A stretch of 64,000 nt of DNA from Archilochus colubris (taxonomy: Eukaryota; Chordata; Aves; Apodiformes; Trochilidae): contig CM041086.1 in NCBI GenBank assembly GCA_023079485.1, positions 16,066,401-16,130,400 on the forward strand, written 5' to 3'. Every line of letters starts with the position of its first letter. Within the stretch, counting starts at the first letter, position 1. Below, one piece after another: positions 51,801-63,100 of the stretch. The notes beneath the pieces were generated by a model that had not been told where the DNA came from, ran no database searches, and saw nothing but the letters and a program-made list of their open reading frames with translations. Made by a program: the position numbers and the translations under genes.

Positions 51801-52679
51801 AAATCTGTTGTTTTCAGACCCTTTTGCACAGGCAGGAGCTGTGTCTCTTCTGCTTTTTTTGACCTACACAGCCCCTAGAACAGACACCAGTGTGCTTTGT
51901 TTGCTCTTGGGGTGCATAAAGACAGAAGCAGAGTATTTTCCAGAGTACTTATTCTGCTTTTCTGATAACATTTGCTTCGGTTCATGCACATTCAGATAAA
52001 GGCTGTTCTCAGAGTGTTGCTATTCCACTGGTTTTATTCTGGGAACTGCAGGTTTTTTTAGCATGGTCTTTCCCTGCAAACAGAACCACACTCTGTGCTG
52101 CTCCTGGCCTGCCCAGGCATGGTGTGATAATCACAAGTGGGTGCCAGTCACTGACCTGGGGGCAATGTGTTGGTAGCCCCAGTGCTGGTTGCCACTTGGC
52201 ACAGCATCTCCTCTGGATCTAAAGGGCAGGGAGCACAGCCCCTCTGGGCTGACCTGCAGGGACCACAAAGGGAACATGGAATGTTGGGAATAATCTGAGC
52301 ACTTTCACAGCAGCCTGGTCTGCAGCAGGGATGGCCAGAGCTGACTGACCACACTCACTGTTAATTCTGCAGACCTGAAGCAGAAACATACAGCAGAGCA
52401 GCTTGTACTGTATAATTCAGTGAGGAGGACTAAGTCTTATTAACATTTTTCAGGGCTTACAAGGAAGCATGCTATTGTCTTCACTTTGGTTCTGACAAGG
52501 CAGAACCTTTCCATGAAAGAAGAACTTGGACCTTTTTCAGGCCTGTGTGGGCAGGCAGGACAAACACAGCCTCAAATCTCTCTCAAATCTCACCAAATTT
52601 CTCAAAGCTAATTTGAGACCCTGCAGGCCCTGCCCAGGCCCTGGGTGCCAAGGCAGAGTTCAATTGGGGGCCAGATCTT
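48850..52679. other. Intergenic DNA without recognised genes
   Basis: Only short chance open frames and a T13 run (49121-49133) are seen. No repeat family was recognised. Confidence 0.6.
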
Positions 52680-53200
52680 AAAATCATAGAATTGGCTGGG
52701 TTGGAAGGGACCTCAGAGATCATCGAGTCCAACCCTTGAACCACCGTTGCGGTTGCTAGACCATGGCACTGAGTGCCACATCCAGTCTCTTTTGAAATAT
52801 CTCCAGACACGGAGAATCCACTACTTCCCTGGGCAGCCCATTCCAATGTCTGATCACTCTCTCCGTAAAGAAATTCTTTCTATTATCTAACCTAAACTTC
52901 CCCTGGCACAACTTAAGACCATGCCTTCTTGTCTTGTTGAAAGTCATCTGGCAAAAGAGACCAATCACCCCCTGGCTCCAACCTCCTTTCAGGGAGTTGT
53001 AGAGAGCGATGAGGTCTCCCCTGAGCCTCCTCTTCTCCAGCCTCAACACCCCCAGCTCCCTCATCCTCCCCTCAAAGGGTCTATGCTCTAGTCCCTTCGC
53101 CAGCCCAGTTGCCCTCCTTTGGACCTGCTCCAGGACCTCAATCTCCTTCCTAAACTGAGGGGCCCAGAACTGGGCCCAGAATCTTGCCACTTCCAATCCA
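52680..53200 (-). mobile_element. CR1 LINE, 5'-truncated
   Basis: The left end carries the reverse complement of the CR1 3' tail region (ATCATAGAATTGGCTGGGTT, then GGAAGGGACCTCAGAGATCA). The minus strand from 53196 to 52756 is still open for 146 codons and codes the typical CR1 ORF2 C-terminus: [76 protein letters not shown] and [12 protein letters not shown]. It keeps only about 0.5 kb of a roughly 4.5 kb element, the normal state of avian CR1 copies. The lack of stops suggests that it is fairly young for a CR1. It lies about 300 bases beyond the poly(A) site at 53,506. Confidence 0.95.
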
Positions 53201-53456
53201 TGGTTTTGCCTGAAGTGCTGCAGATGGGGAAAGAGCTGCCCTTACCTGCTCCCTACCTACTCCAGTGAGCTCATCCCTTCAGAAAAAAAGATGGGTCTTA
53301 GAAAGGTTGGGTTGTTTCAGTCTGCTCTTCATTAATTCAGGGCCATCAGATTTCCTCCACAGTCTTTTTTTCTGCATTTGCACAAGTGGGAATGGCTTGG
53401 GAGAGCTGTTGAATCACAATGAGTGAGTATTCATGAGTCATAATCAGCACACACCA

Positions 53457-53511
53457 AATAAAAGCATCAGAAAGTTTCTTATCGGCCTAAATATTGAAAC
53501 CAAATTTTATT
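53457..53511 (-). terminator. Candidate poly(A) site of a minus-strand gene
   Basis: AATAAA reads on the minus strand at 53511-53506. About 45 bases downstream comes a T/G-rich element (TTTATTTGGTGTGTGC, about 53462-53447). Together they form a plausible cleavage and polyadenylation site for a transcript coming from the right. An AATAAA also exists on the plus strand at 53457-53462. Confidence 0.4.
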
Positions 53512-54413
53512 TTTTGAAAATGACATTACACACATCTTGCAAATGTACATTTAGATGAGAAAACAATGAGTAACAAATATTGAGAGCAAAGCTATAAAGT
53601 GGACAGGTTCTCTGCTGCATGGCATTGCATTACAAGAATACTCAGACCTGGGATGGTTATTACAAGTAGTAAAAACAGTTCACAACGCCTCACAAAAATG
53701 TATTTTTTTTCTAGAAAGTCAAATTTTCTAGCAAAAGGGAATTCTGTTGAGGGAGAAGAGGCATGGGGGGTAGATGTGTGGATCTAGGTACATTTTGTGG
53801 TTTTGTGGCAGGGCTTTGTGGGGTTGGTTTTTTTTTTGAAGTCCGTATCTTACAAAATCCACCTCTGTGAGTGACCCCGTCTTTTCCAAGACTTTGACTT
53901 TTTTCTGTCTTCCATTGCCAACAGAACCACAGCTATTCAGCAATAAGCTTTGTGTACTGAGAGTTTGGGAGTTTAGAGAAGGAGCTGGCTACAGAACCCC
54001 CTAACAACATCATTCCTAAAATGCTGTCACCCCACCCTTTCCTGCTGCGTATCCAGGAAAATCAAAAGGTGGGTGTGCAAACTCCGCCGCGGGACACAGC
54101 CGGGTGTGGGAGCCATGGCCAATACACCCCGTGCCTCACCTGCAGTGACTTGGTGAGATCACATCCTTCACCAGTGATGCAAACTTCCCAAGATGGAACT
54201 TGTTCCCCAGGTTGAGCAGAGGACACAGGTGACTGATCTCCATCTCTTTCACTGTGAAAGTCAGAGCCTAACCAGAGTGCCAAGGTGAGGCGCTGTCAGA
54301 AATAAGTTCCCCAAGAGAACCTGTTGAGAACTGCTTTTCAAACCTCGTTGAATTTTCTTTTTACTTATGCCCAAATCTGTACTTTACAACCACGAGAGAG
54401 ACAAAGACAGAGT

Positions 54414-54441
54414 AAGAGAGAGAGAGAGAGAGGGAGAGAGA
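54414..54441. repeat. (GA)n microsatellite
   Basis: An AG repeat of about 13 units with one interruption (GGG). Confidence 0.9.
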
Positions 54442-56059
54442 ATCTTTCCAGGAGGAAAGGAAGAGCTAATTAAGAGAAGAGAGGTACAGGACCATGCATT
54501 TACTCTCAAAAGCTTGTTCACGAGCAAGCTAACATTTCTAACACTACAACCACTCATCTACATCTGTTTGCTAAGTAACTGAGTTCTACCTACAACGAGG
54601 GAGCAGAAGGGGTTTGGTTTTTTTTTCTTTTCTTCCCCCTCCCATTAAAACGTCAATAAAAATGTTTTCTGTACAAGTTGAATGGCACAAAAGGTGGTTA
54701 AAATGCTAAATAATTCACCACATATGAAGAATGCAAAATTAGCTCAAAACATGCATGGGCTGTGTACAGGTAAGCAAGGAATCATTGGCATAAAGCTGCA
54801 ATATATTACAAGATGATACAGTTGAGATCTTTTGGAACAACCTCTGCTTGTTCTGTCCCTTTAAGAACTTGACATAAAAATTCATCATAAAGGGAATTCA
54901 AGGTATATAACCAAGCAGAAAGTTAACTGTGGGCAACATTATTTGTCTGAAGAGAAAAGCATTTCCCCTCCCCTTCCACGCTCTCCCCCAAGGTACAAAA
55001 GTCAACGTGATTAGCATTGCTGCAGGCTTGCCAAAAAGAAAGGTTAGATAAATCTGGTTTAGGAAACAAAACCACCAGTTAAATTAATAGCTCTTTGTAC
55101 AATGTCATTAATTAAATACCTTACTATTAAAAAAAAAAAAGAGAGAGAGCAAACTGAAATTTACCGATCACAACAAAGTAACAGCTGACCCCTTACCTCC
55201 CACATGTGCTCCAAGGTTATGTACACAGAGTTTAAAGTATACCAGCTAAACTTTAAACCCAGCTGCCCCTCCAGCACCCCCCACCCACCAAATGACAATA
55301 GAAAATATATCATGGCCTCTCAGTTATATTATATTGCAGCTTTGTTACTGATGATGAAATCATACAAACTCAATGAATGACCTAAGACAGTAATCCATGA
55401 TCAGGTTCCAGTTCAGCTGCACATCTCCCTCCCTCAACACAACTTCTGGGCAGGTTGGCAGCTCAGAGCAAGCCACAGAGCCCAGGGCCCTGAGCTAAGG
55501 CTCTTAGTGTCATAAAATACAGAATATCAGGGAGGGGAATGTGTTGTCACTTCAGAGAATAGAAGGAGATTTGGCTAGACAGGTTTCCTCTTTCTAAAAG
55601 ACCCTGGGTGTCTTCTGAATTGATAATCCCAGCTGTCCTAGTACTGCCACGGTGGTAAAGCTGCTTGGATCAGACATGATTTAAATAAGAAGCAAACTAA
55701 CAACAATTTTATGTCAGAATTCAGCATGTAATTACAACTCACAGGCTTTCTTGTTCTTACATTCAATACTTCTGCTTCACCTTATCTATAAACACCAATT
55801 AGCAGTGCAATTAATTCCCTAGACATTCTTCTTTTATAAGGAGACACATCATTAGACATCACACTAAATCTGGAAAAAGCTCTTCTGTTGCAAAGAGGGG
55901 GAAAAAAGTTAAATAAAAAAAAGCTCAGCCCCTCAGCACTGTGTGGTCAGGATGAGAGGGAGGCAGAGCATCACTGCATTTCAGCTGCCACCTTCAAAGG
56001 GAACTGAACTAAAACCCCATCCATATCTGCTGCACAAGGGTTGGAAGCAGATGGAGAAA

Positions 56060-56216
56060 AAAAAAACAAGCTGGAATATAAAAACAAACAAACAAACCCA
56101 AAAAACCAGAGAACAAAAAAATACCATCCCAAAACCACAACCCCAGAAACCAAACAATAACAAAAAACCCCCCACAAAACAAAACAAACCTCAAACAAAC
56201 AAACAAACAAACAAAT
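56060..56216. repeat. A/C-rich tract with (CAAA)n microsatellite
   Basis: The tract has A-rich sequence with AAACAAAC, AAAAACC and CCCCCC patches and ends in a run of about six CAAA units (56188-56216). The three minus-strand open frames seen here (such as those starting near 56206) are only translations of the G/T-rich complement. Confidence 0.9.
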
Positions 56217-57255
56217 GCTAAACTTTCACAGATTCTCTGAAGGCAAAATTCTTCATTTCAAGGACTGGGCCTGGACCCCAGCTCAGGGTCCTTTTGGGTC
56301 ATTACAGACTTTTCCTAATTTTGACTTTGCACGTGGCTTTCTCAGAAACTCCAGGGTTTAGAGCCACGGCTTGTTTCAGGTCCCCCCTGACCAAGTGCCA
56401 GCACCTTGTTCTGTTCTGACTGCATGTGCCAGGTGAATATCCCACTCTCCAAACATGACTCAAATTAATCCTGATTTCCTATTCTGAACTGTTGCAAATA
56501 GAGAGGGAGGAACCAGCTTGGATGAAAATCAAAGCAGCCTTGAGTTTAGATGAGTCACCTAAAATGAACAGAACCTTCCTTTTTATGTTCAAAAATGTTA
56601 GGTAATATTTTTCTCTAAAAACCAAGCCAACCACAGATCTCTATTCTGCTTGGTACTAGCTGGAACTAGAGGAGAAAAACACTGTCAGAAATAGAAATGT
56701 TTTTTCTAGTTCCATAAACCTGCTGGGCTCAGGGAGTGCCTATTGTAGACTGAAGTAAGAGTAGAGATAAAGCCAATACTCTTCAGAATGAGAGAATATA
56801 GTGGAGAGGCTGATGAGCTAAAGTTTCTTGTTTATTTTTCATAGTCTAAAAGTTTTAAGATATTTCAACAAAGAAAACTATTTCAGCTTATTGTTATCTC
56901 TAATAAAACTCTACAAAATATCTCCCATATAGAACTTGCTATTAGAGGTTCATACAAGAGATCACCTTATAGCTGGGGTCAATGAGATTTTCTCTGCAAT
57001 GCCTGCAGCTGTCACCCAGGAAACTGAATCAGCACTTAAGTAATCAATCAGACAAGAATTATTGGCAGTAATCAATCTTTGAAATAGAAGACCCCAAATG
57101 GATTCAGGTCCCTTAATTACAGAGGAGCTTCTGCCTATTTAAAGCAGCAGAGAATTAGGTGTATTGGGTTTCACTTGTGAAAGTGTCTGAGAATCTACAG
57201 AAATAAAAGGATGCAATCTCTATGAAAAAATATAAATATCTGACTCTAAGCAACA

Positions 57256-57270
57256 AAAAAAAAAAAAAAG
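57256..57270. repeat. A15 homopolymer
   Basis: A run of about 15 A in non-coding DNA. Confidence 0.85.
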
Positions 57271-58015
57271 CATTCAGATAAGTCAGATGTTTTGCCTTTA
57301 GTATTAAATTCACAAGCACTGTAACTCAACTGAATTTTGGAAAAAAAAAACATCTCAAGAGAAAGGCAGTGTTGACACAGATGCCCTTGTTCAGCATGGA
57401 CTTTCCATTCATTTACTGAATGCAGCAGCTCTCCCAGACGTGGTTGGGCATTCCATGGGCAAGATCATCACTGGCTCCTCTGCCTGCACAGCAAATCAAG
57501 ACAACCTCCTCCAGGAGCCTGTGTTTTGGCTTTTCAACCTGGTGCAAGTGAGTTGCTACTTTTTCCAGTTTGCTGAACTCCCTGGAAGGGATGGGAGGTT
57601 CAGAGGTGGCCTCCTTGTTGTCTTGCAGTTCCCCAGTGTGCCAAGCTCCAAGCCAAGGCTTGCTGATGAGTTTTTATTTCTGATCCAATAGGGAGGAATA
57701 AAAATAAAACCAAACTCCAGGGTGGTGCAGTCACTCAGCAAAGGGCTGGATCTTCCCCCCTTTTAGGGCTGACATGGGAGAGTAAAACAGCAGCAAGGGA
57801 GGAACTTGAAACCAAATTCTTCAGTCTGCAGCCAATTGTGACCTTATTTCTGCCACCAGGAGTGGGACACACTCAGATACCTGCAGTACCTAAGGCAGTA
57901 GCTCTCAGCCTGCAGCCCAGAACCCCTGCTGCTTTTCTGTCCAGAACCAAGCTGTAGATCCACAGCTAGCCCCAGCCTTCCCTTTTGTTTGTCCCTGGAA
58001 TTTCTTGGCTTTTGT

Positions 58016-58047
58016 CTTCTATATTCCCCCACTTCTATATTCCCCCC
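58016..58047. repeat. Tandem 16-base repeat, two copies
   Basis: The unit CTTCTATATTCCCCC(A/C) occurs at 58016-58031 and 58032-58047 with one mismatch. Confidence 0.85.
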
Positions 58048-58999
58048 ACAAATGGCACTGATGCTTCCAGTGCTCTGCCTCATGCTCTCTCTTCCATTTG
58101 ATTTTCTGTGAAGTTCAAGCTCATTTCATCTTCCAGTAAGTATCTCCTAACAAACACTCCCCACCATTCCTCTTAGAAACAAGTCTTTTTCCTTTGTTTC
58201 CCATACACATGGTGGCATCTTTAATGATGCCAACTTTCTCTTTTTTTCAGCTGAGAGACTGTAATTATTGCAAAGATTCATTAATTCCCTTTGGGCACCT
58301 TCCTTCTGCAGTTGAGTGATAAACCATTGGACCTAGAGAAGCTCTAAACTGGTTTGAGTGTCCTGAGCTGGAGTTCATTGAGCTGCAGAGGCACAGGAGG
58401 TTATGGTTACTTTCCCATACACTCAGTTCAGCTGAGTGCATCAAACAATGGCACTGAAAGGCAGCTCTTTCCCATGAAGCCATCTGGCCATGAACACTTG
58501 CTAAACAAGAAAGCTTTCAACAAGAGCCCCACTGTTTTCTTGGTAGAAGGCCCCTGACTTATTCATCATTTACAAACACAAAGCCCATGCTTTGAATGGG
58601 AACATGAATTGTCCCCAACTAGGAGCACAGTGAGGGGCAGCAAGGGTCTGTGTTCAGACCAGAGGTGGCAACTCCAGATGAAAGAACTGGGTTGCTGGAT
58701 GTAGCTATGGCCTTGCTCTCAGGTGTTGAGGTTTGGGGGGAACTAAAAATGCTGTCTGTCTTCCCCCCTTCAGAGTTCCTGAGAAGATCTGCTGAAGGCA
58801 ATGGACCACAGTTTGCTTCTACAAGGTTTTCAGGCTTTGCAAACTCATGAGTACATCTTAAGAGTAAGCTCTTCTCCAGCTCTTTGTGTCAGCTGATCTG
58901 AAAGCACCTTACAGATGGAGGGAAGTATTGCTCTTCGTGCTCTAGGACACCAGGGCACAGGGAGAACAGCTCTGTCTACAGTTATGCCAAAGATCAATA

Positions 59000-59033
59000 G
59001 CTCTGAAATCCCAGTGGCTCTGAAATCCCACTG
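59000..59033. repeat. Tandem 17-base repeat, two copies
   Basis: The unit GCTCTGAAATCCCA(G/C)TG occurs at 59000-59016 and 59017-59033 with one mismatch. Confidence 0.85.
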
Positions 59034-62000
59034 CCAAATCCACGTGGTTTGCTTCTCATTTGATTCTCAGAAGCTCAGTTATTGCCTGAAAATTGGTGTC
59101 TCTGTTTTTAACCTCAGTGTCCTGAGGGATGGATAGTGGGCTGTGACCCCAGAGCTCCCCATTTTCACCTGCAGATGTAGTTATTCATACCCTGGCATTC
59201 TGTCAGAGCAGCTGCAATGGCACTGATGAAAAAAAGCCTTTTCATCCACCCACTTACAATCTCTGAGCATCTTCTCTCTCTGTTAGAATGCTTTTTTTGT
59301 CATCTTGGCCTCAGACCTTCAGACAAACATCGAATACTAGACCTGCTCCAGAGGAAACAAAACAAAGCAAAAAGAGGGGTCTTCACAAATTGCTGGCCTC
59401 AGCCTTTCACCTAGAGGCACCCAGGATGAGAGATACCAGATCTCAAGCCAGTATCAAAGCAGGAGAATGAAAAATACTTGAAGGACAGACTGGATAACCA
59501 GTGCAGCAGAAGCCACCCCAGTTCCCTCCACAATCCATCAGGAGTGGCTGCCCCGTGAGACAACAGACTCAACATTTCCTGAAATACCATGGGAAGGCCT
59601 GTTCAGATTCACACAGATGGGACAGAGGCAACAGCCAGACAGAAATTTTGGAGACAGTAATTTTTGAGAGCTTTTTGAATAAATGCAAGATGGGCTAAAT
59701 ATCTCAGGACTTGTATGAGATACAATTTTTCTCAAGAAAAGTATGTCCTGTCCTCTTTTGTCAAGGCCATTTTTACCAAGGCCTCATTGGGCACACACAG
59801 AATCCTGCTTCTGAAGCCCAAAGCATGTTGGAAGGCACTTAAAGTCTTAACCTTCTTGGTCTCATTACACCAAGGTGGTGTTTCACTGGATCTCTTCTCA
59901 GTATCTTGTGTAAAGCACTAATCCTGTTGCTTGGACTGACCTCACTCTTTAGACAGAGAGAAAAAGATCTTTACCTTGTGCCATCCATTTGCTTCTATAA
60001 AGAACCCCACCAGTCCTAAATGCTGTCCCAGCCTGTTTCCAACCAGAAACATAACCTTGAGCCTAAATCACCACTAGAAAAAAAACCAACCAAACAAAAA
60101 AACCTGTTCAGTTCTGTCTTGTCCATGATCAGCACCTCAAGTGTGGTAAATGCACTTCTGTATAGCTTTTCTCTGGTTGTGGATTGTCATAGCTTGAGGA
60201 GACACTTTCTAGGCTAATTTTATACCTCCTTGACTTGGCTATTTTTAATTCCTTTCCTTAAAATGGATTCTGCCTCTGGTGTCTTTCAAGACAACTCCCC
60301 AGTTGCCATGAACGGCTGTGGGTACCACTGAAGTCGGTGACCAAGTCCCCTCGCATGCTCACTGCAGTACACAAGTTTCACACTGTAAAGTCCAGATCCT
60401 GCCCCTGCAGGGAGGATGCAACTCCCAGGGATGGCTGACCCTGGAACAGCATCTGCACAGGGATTCAGCATGGCCTTACAAAGCAACTTCACAAGGTGAA
60501 GTAACAAGACCTGCACAAAAGGTGTGACAAAGCAAACACAAGGCATCCTTGAAAATGTCATCAGCATCCATATGGATAAGGAGAAACCAACACTTTTATG
60601 CCATTATTTCCAATTTAAAATGCCTGGTGTGACATTGTTTTGCTGCTTGCCACAATTTTGGTCCTACTTGTGTTTTTGTCCCTTCAAAAGTATCATTTGA
60701 GCAAATGAGAGAGAAGTTAACAGCTGGACTGTGTGTGGGTTTTTTTGCATGCACACATGTGAGTTAGCTAAATATGAGAGATGGAAATTGTTTTCTAAGC
60801 AGAATTATTTTTCTGTTGTCTATAAGAATGACACAATCAATGTTTCTGGCTCCTGAGGAGATTGTAAATAATGTGCAGATATTGGAAACACAAGCAGTAG
60901 TGAGCAAAAGCTATTTCCATCTCCCACTGGGAGTGGACCAAGATAAAATCCCATTACTAAACTCCTTCCAAATTAAGGTGTGGAGTCTTGGTTAGCTCTT
61001 TAGTTTGCAGAACCAAACTAGCTCCAAATCTCAGAATAGATGAGGGTTTAACTTGGAAAATTCAGGATAATAAATGCTTTACAAGTGAGAAAAATCCTAA
61101 GGCTGAAAGTTTTGCTGCATTGCCCTGATCTTCTACAGTCAGGACCATCACTGGGATGTCTTGTCTACTAAATCCATCAGTCTGTGCATGGAGCCTTGCT
61201 CCAGTTCCTTCCTAATGGCTGTGAGTCTGAAACAGGTACTTTTACTGTAAAATATACTGGATACTGAATAAAGGAAGATTTCAAAGGAACAAAGCCTTGC
61301 TACTTCAAGAGTCTCTCCAATTTGTTTTTAAATACTGTATTGTTTTAAAACAAAATCGTCTTAGGGATACAATTAGCCTCTGAAAATACTAAAGGCAGTC
61401 TCATGAGGGAAATTAGACAGGGTTTTAATGGCAGAATTAATATAGCAAATCCGCATTTCCTGTGGAGTTTTATGTGCTTGTAAAATTAGAAAAAAAATAT
61501 AAAAGGTAAACTCTGGAGTATATCGTGGAATTACTGTCATCTGCTCCAGGATCTCACAGGGTCTGGAACTATTACAGGATACTGGAAGTTACTGGTAATT
61601 AATTCTAGTTCAGAAAAGCTTTCTGACCAAACCCAAGCTTGTATCTCATGAAAAATAACAGGACTAAAGCACATGCTAAACTTTAAGCATGTCTAAGTTC
61701 TTTCCTGAATCAGGGCTGTCCCTATATTTAAGTGACTAAGGTACAATGCCTGTGCATTATTTCTCTTTGTATTCAAATCTATGTTAGGGATCCTACAAAG
61801 CCAAAGATAACTAGTTTTGAATTTAGGTAACATTCCACATGCATTTCTGTACACAAACTCATGCAATATTGGCATTAATACAGACAACTATATGTTACAG
61901 CTGAAGTGCTCACTGACTTCTCCTACTGCCCAGGCATTTCTACCTAGAAAATTGCTTTTTAAAACTTGGGAGTTTGACCTCATACCCTGTTTGCTATGTG

Positions 62001-62880
62001 GCTTCTGCTGGTTTGAATGGCTATTTTTCCCACTGAACAACTTTATTTATAGGCCTTTTCAAGGTCTCCTTAATTCCCTGAAGGAATTGTTGGGCTCAGC
62101 CCCACCCCAGGATGATCCTCATGCAAACAAAACTCCACTCCCAAGGGAGCACTTGCAGGATCAGGATTGAGATGTGTCACCAGGTGCAGCTCAGGAAAAA
62201 GGCCTCAATGATTCCTTGGCATGCTCCACCAGGAAAAACCTCTTCAAATAACCAAACATTACTTGTGGCAGGGAGAGAAAAGCAACCACTTCTCCACCTC
62301 AATGAATCTCCATCCAAAGTTCTTTCACCTCTCGGTATCTTGCTTTAAATGACACAAACTGAGCTCAGATACTGGATGAAAGAGGTCTCAGGCTCCTCTC
62401 CTACCACCACCAACTCCAGCAGCTCAGTCTGCCTAAGGATATCAAAGATTGAGGTTTTCCTGGTGGACCTGTGGGGAGTTCCCACTACTAGAATTGCAAG
62501 AGAACCCAGATGTGACCTCATGGCTGGTCTCTTGGTTTCGCTGAGACTCAGAGGAAAGGTGGCAGGACATGCTAACCCTGACTGTGGCAGGAATTGCCTG
62601 TCACTGAAGTGACAACACGTTTGAGAGGAGCCCAAGGCCATCATCTCTAACAGGCAGGGTCATGACTACTAGTCAAGGTTCCTGGAAAGAGACTTGAGAA
62701 GGGACTCCCAAGATTTCCACCAACAGAAGAGAGAAGAGGGCAAAAGCATGTCAGAGTACCTGCCTCACTAAAGCTTTCACTAGGACAACAGCTCTGATGA
62801 ATAATATTGTTAGCATAACTATGGCCTTTGACATCCTTATGCTTAAAAAGTCATATTTTGTCACACCCAGGCTCCAAAGT

Positions 62881-62952
62881 AGCACCCACAGGATTAAACA
62901 GCCAAAAATTAGCACCCATCACCAAATCGGCACCCAGAATACTTCAGCACCT
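62881..62952. repeat. Spaced AGCACCCA motif
   Basis: AGCACCCA occurs at 62881 and 62911, GGCACCCA at 62929 and AGCACCT near 62947, at uneven spacing, directly before the MIR-like element. It may be a decayed minisatellite or chance. Confidence 0.35.
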
Positions 62953-62960
62953 TCTGTTAG

Positions 62961-63100
62961 AGGATCTGAAAGCACTTTACAAACATTAACCAACATTTGG
63001 CCTCACAACCCCCAGTGAGGTAGAACAGTGTTGTCCCTGTGGGGACAGACAGACAGATTGAGGCACAGGGTTACTAAGAGACCTGCTCCCTTTCAGACAC
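62961..63100 (+). mobile_element. MIR-like SINE
   Basis: GATCTGAAAGCACTTTACAA, ACATTAACCAACATTTGGCC, TCACAACCCCCAGTGAGGTA, GGACAGACAGACAGATTGAG and GCACAGGGTTACTAAGAGAC follow the order of the MIR 3' half (AGCACTTTACAAACATTA, CTCACAACAACCCTATGAGG, ACAGATGAGGAAACTGAGGC, ACAGAGAGGTTAAG). This is the best preserved of the MIR-like copies in the window. An L3-type or related ancient SINE tail is a possible alternative name. Confidence 0.6.

Larger units (their letters stand above)
53485..57300 (-). other. Possible long 3' untranslated region of the next gene (DCX by synteny)
   Basis: This is AT-rich, ORF-poor DNA that ends at the poly(A)-like site above. In mammals and, to my knowledge, in other amniotes the gene upstream of CAPN6 on the same strand is DCX, whose 3' UTR is many kilobases long. 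I looked on the minus strand for the DCX C-terminal coding end in the rest of the window and did not find it. The assignment rests on gene order and the poly(A) signal only. Confidence 0.25.
57301..62960. other. Non-coding DNA without recognised genes
   Basis: Only short chance frames are seen. It holds two small tandem duplications (58016-58047 and 59000-59033). A stretch near 58892 (GATCTGAAAGCACCTTACAG) resembles the start of the MIR-like copy at 62961, but too little of it is left to call. Confidence 0.55.

Noticed and set aside
55971..56210. Three overlapping Phe/Val/Cys-rich, membrane-like minus-strand frames
   Set aside because: They are translations of the complement of an A/C-rich simple repeat.
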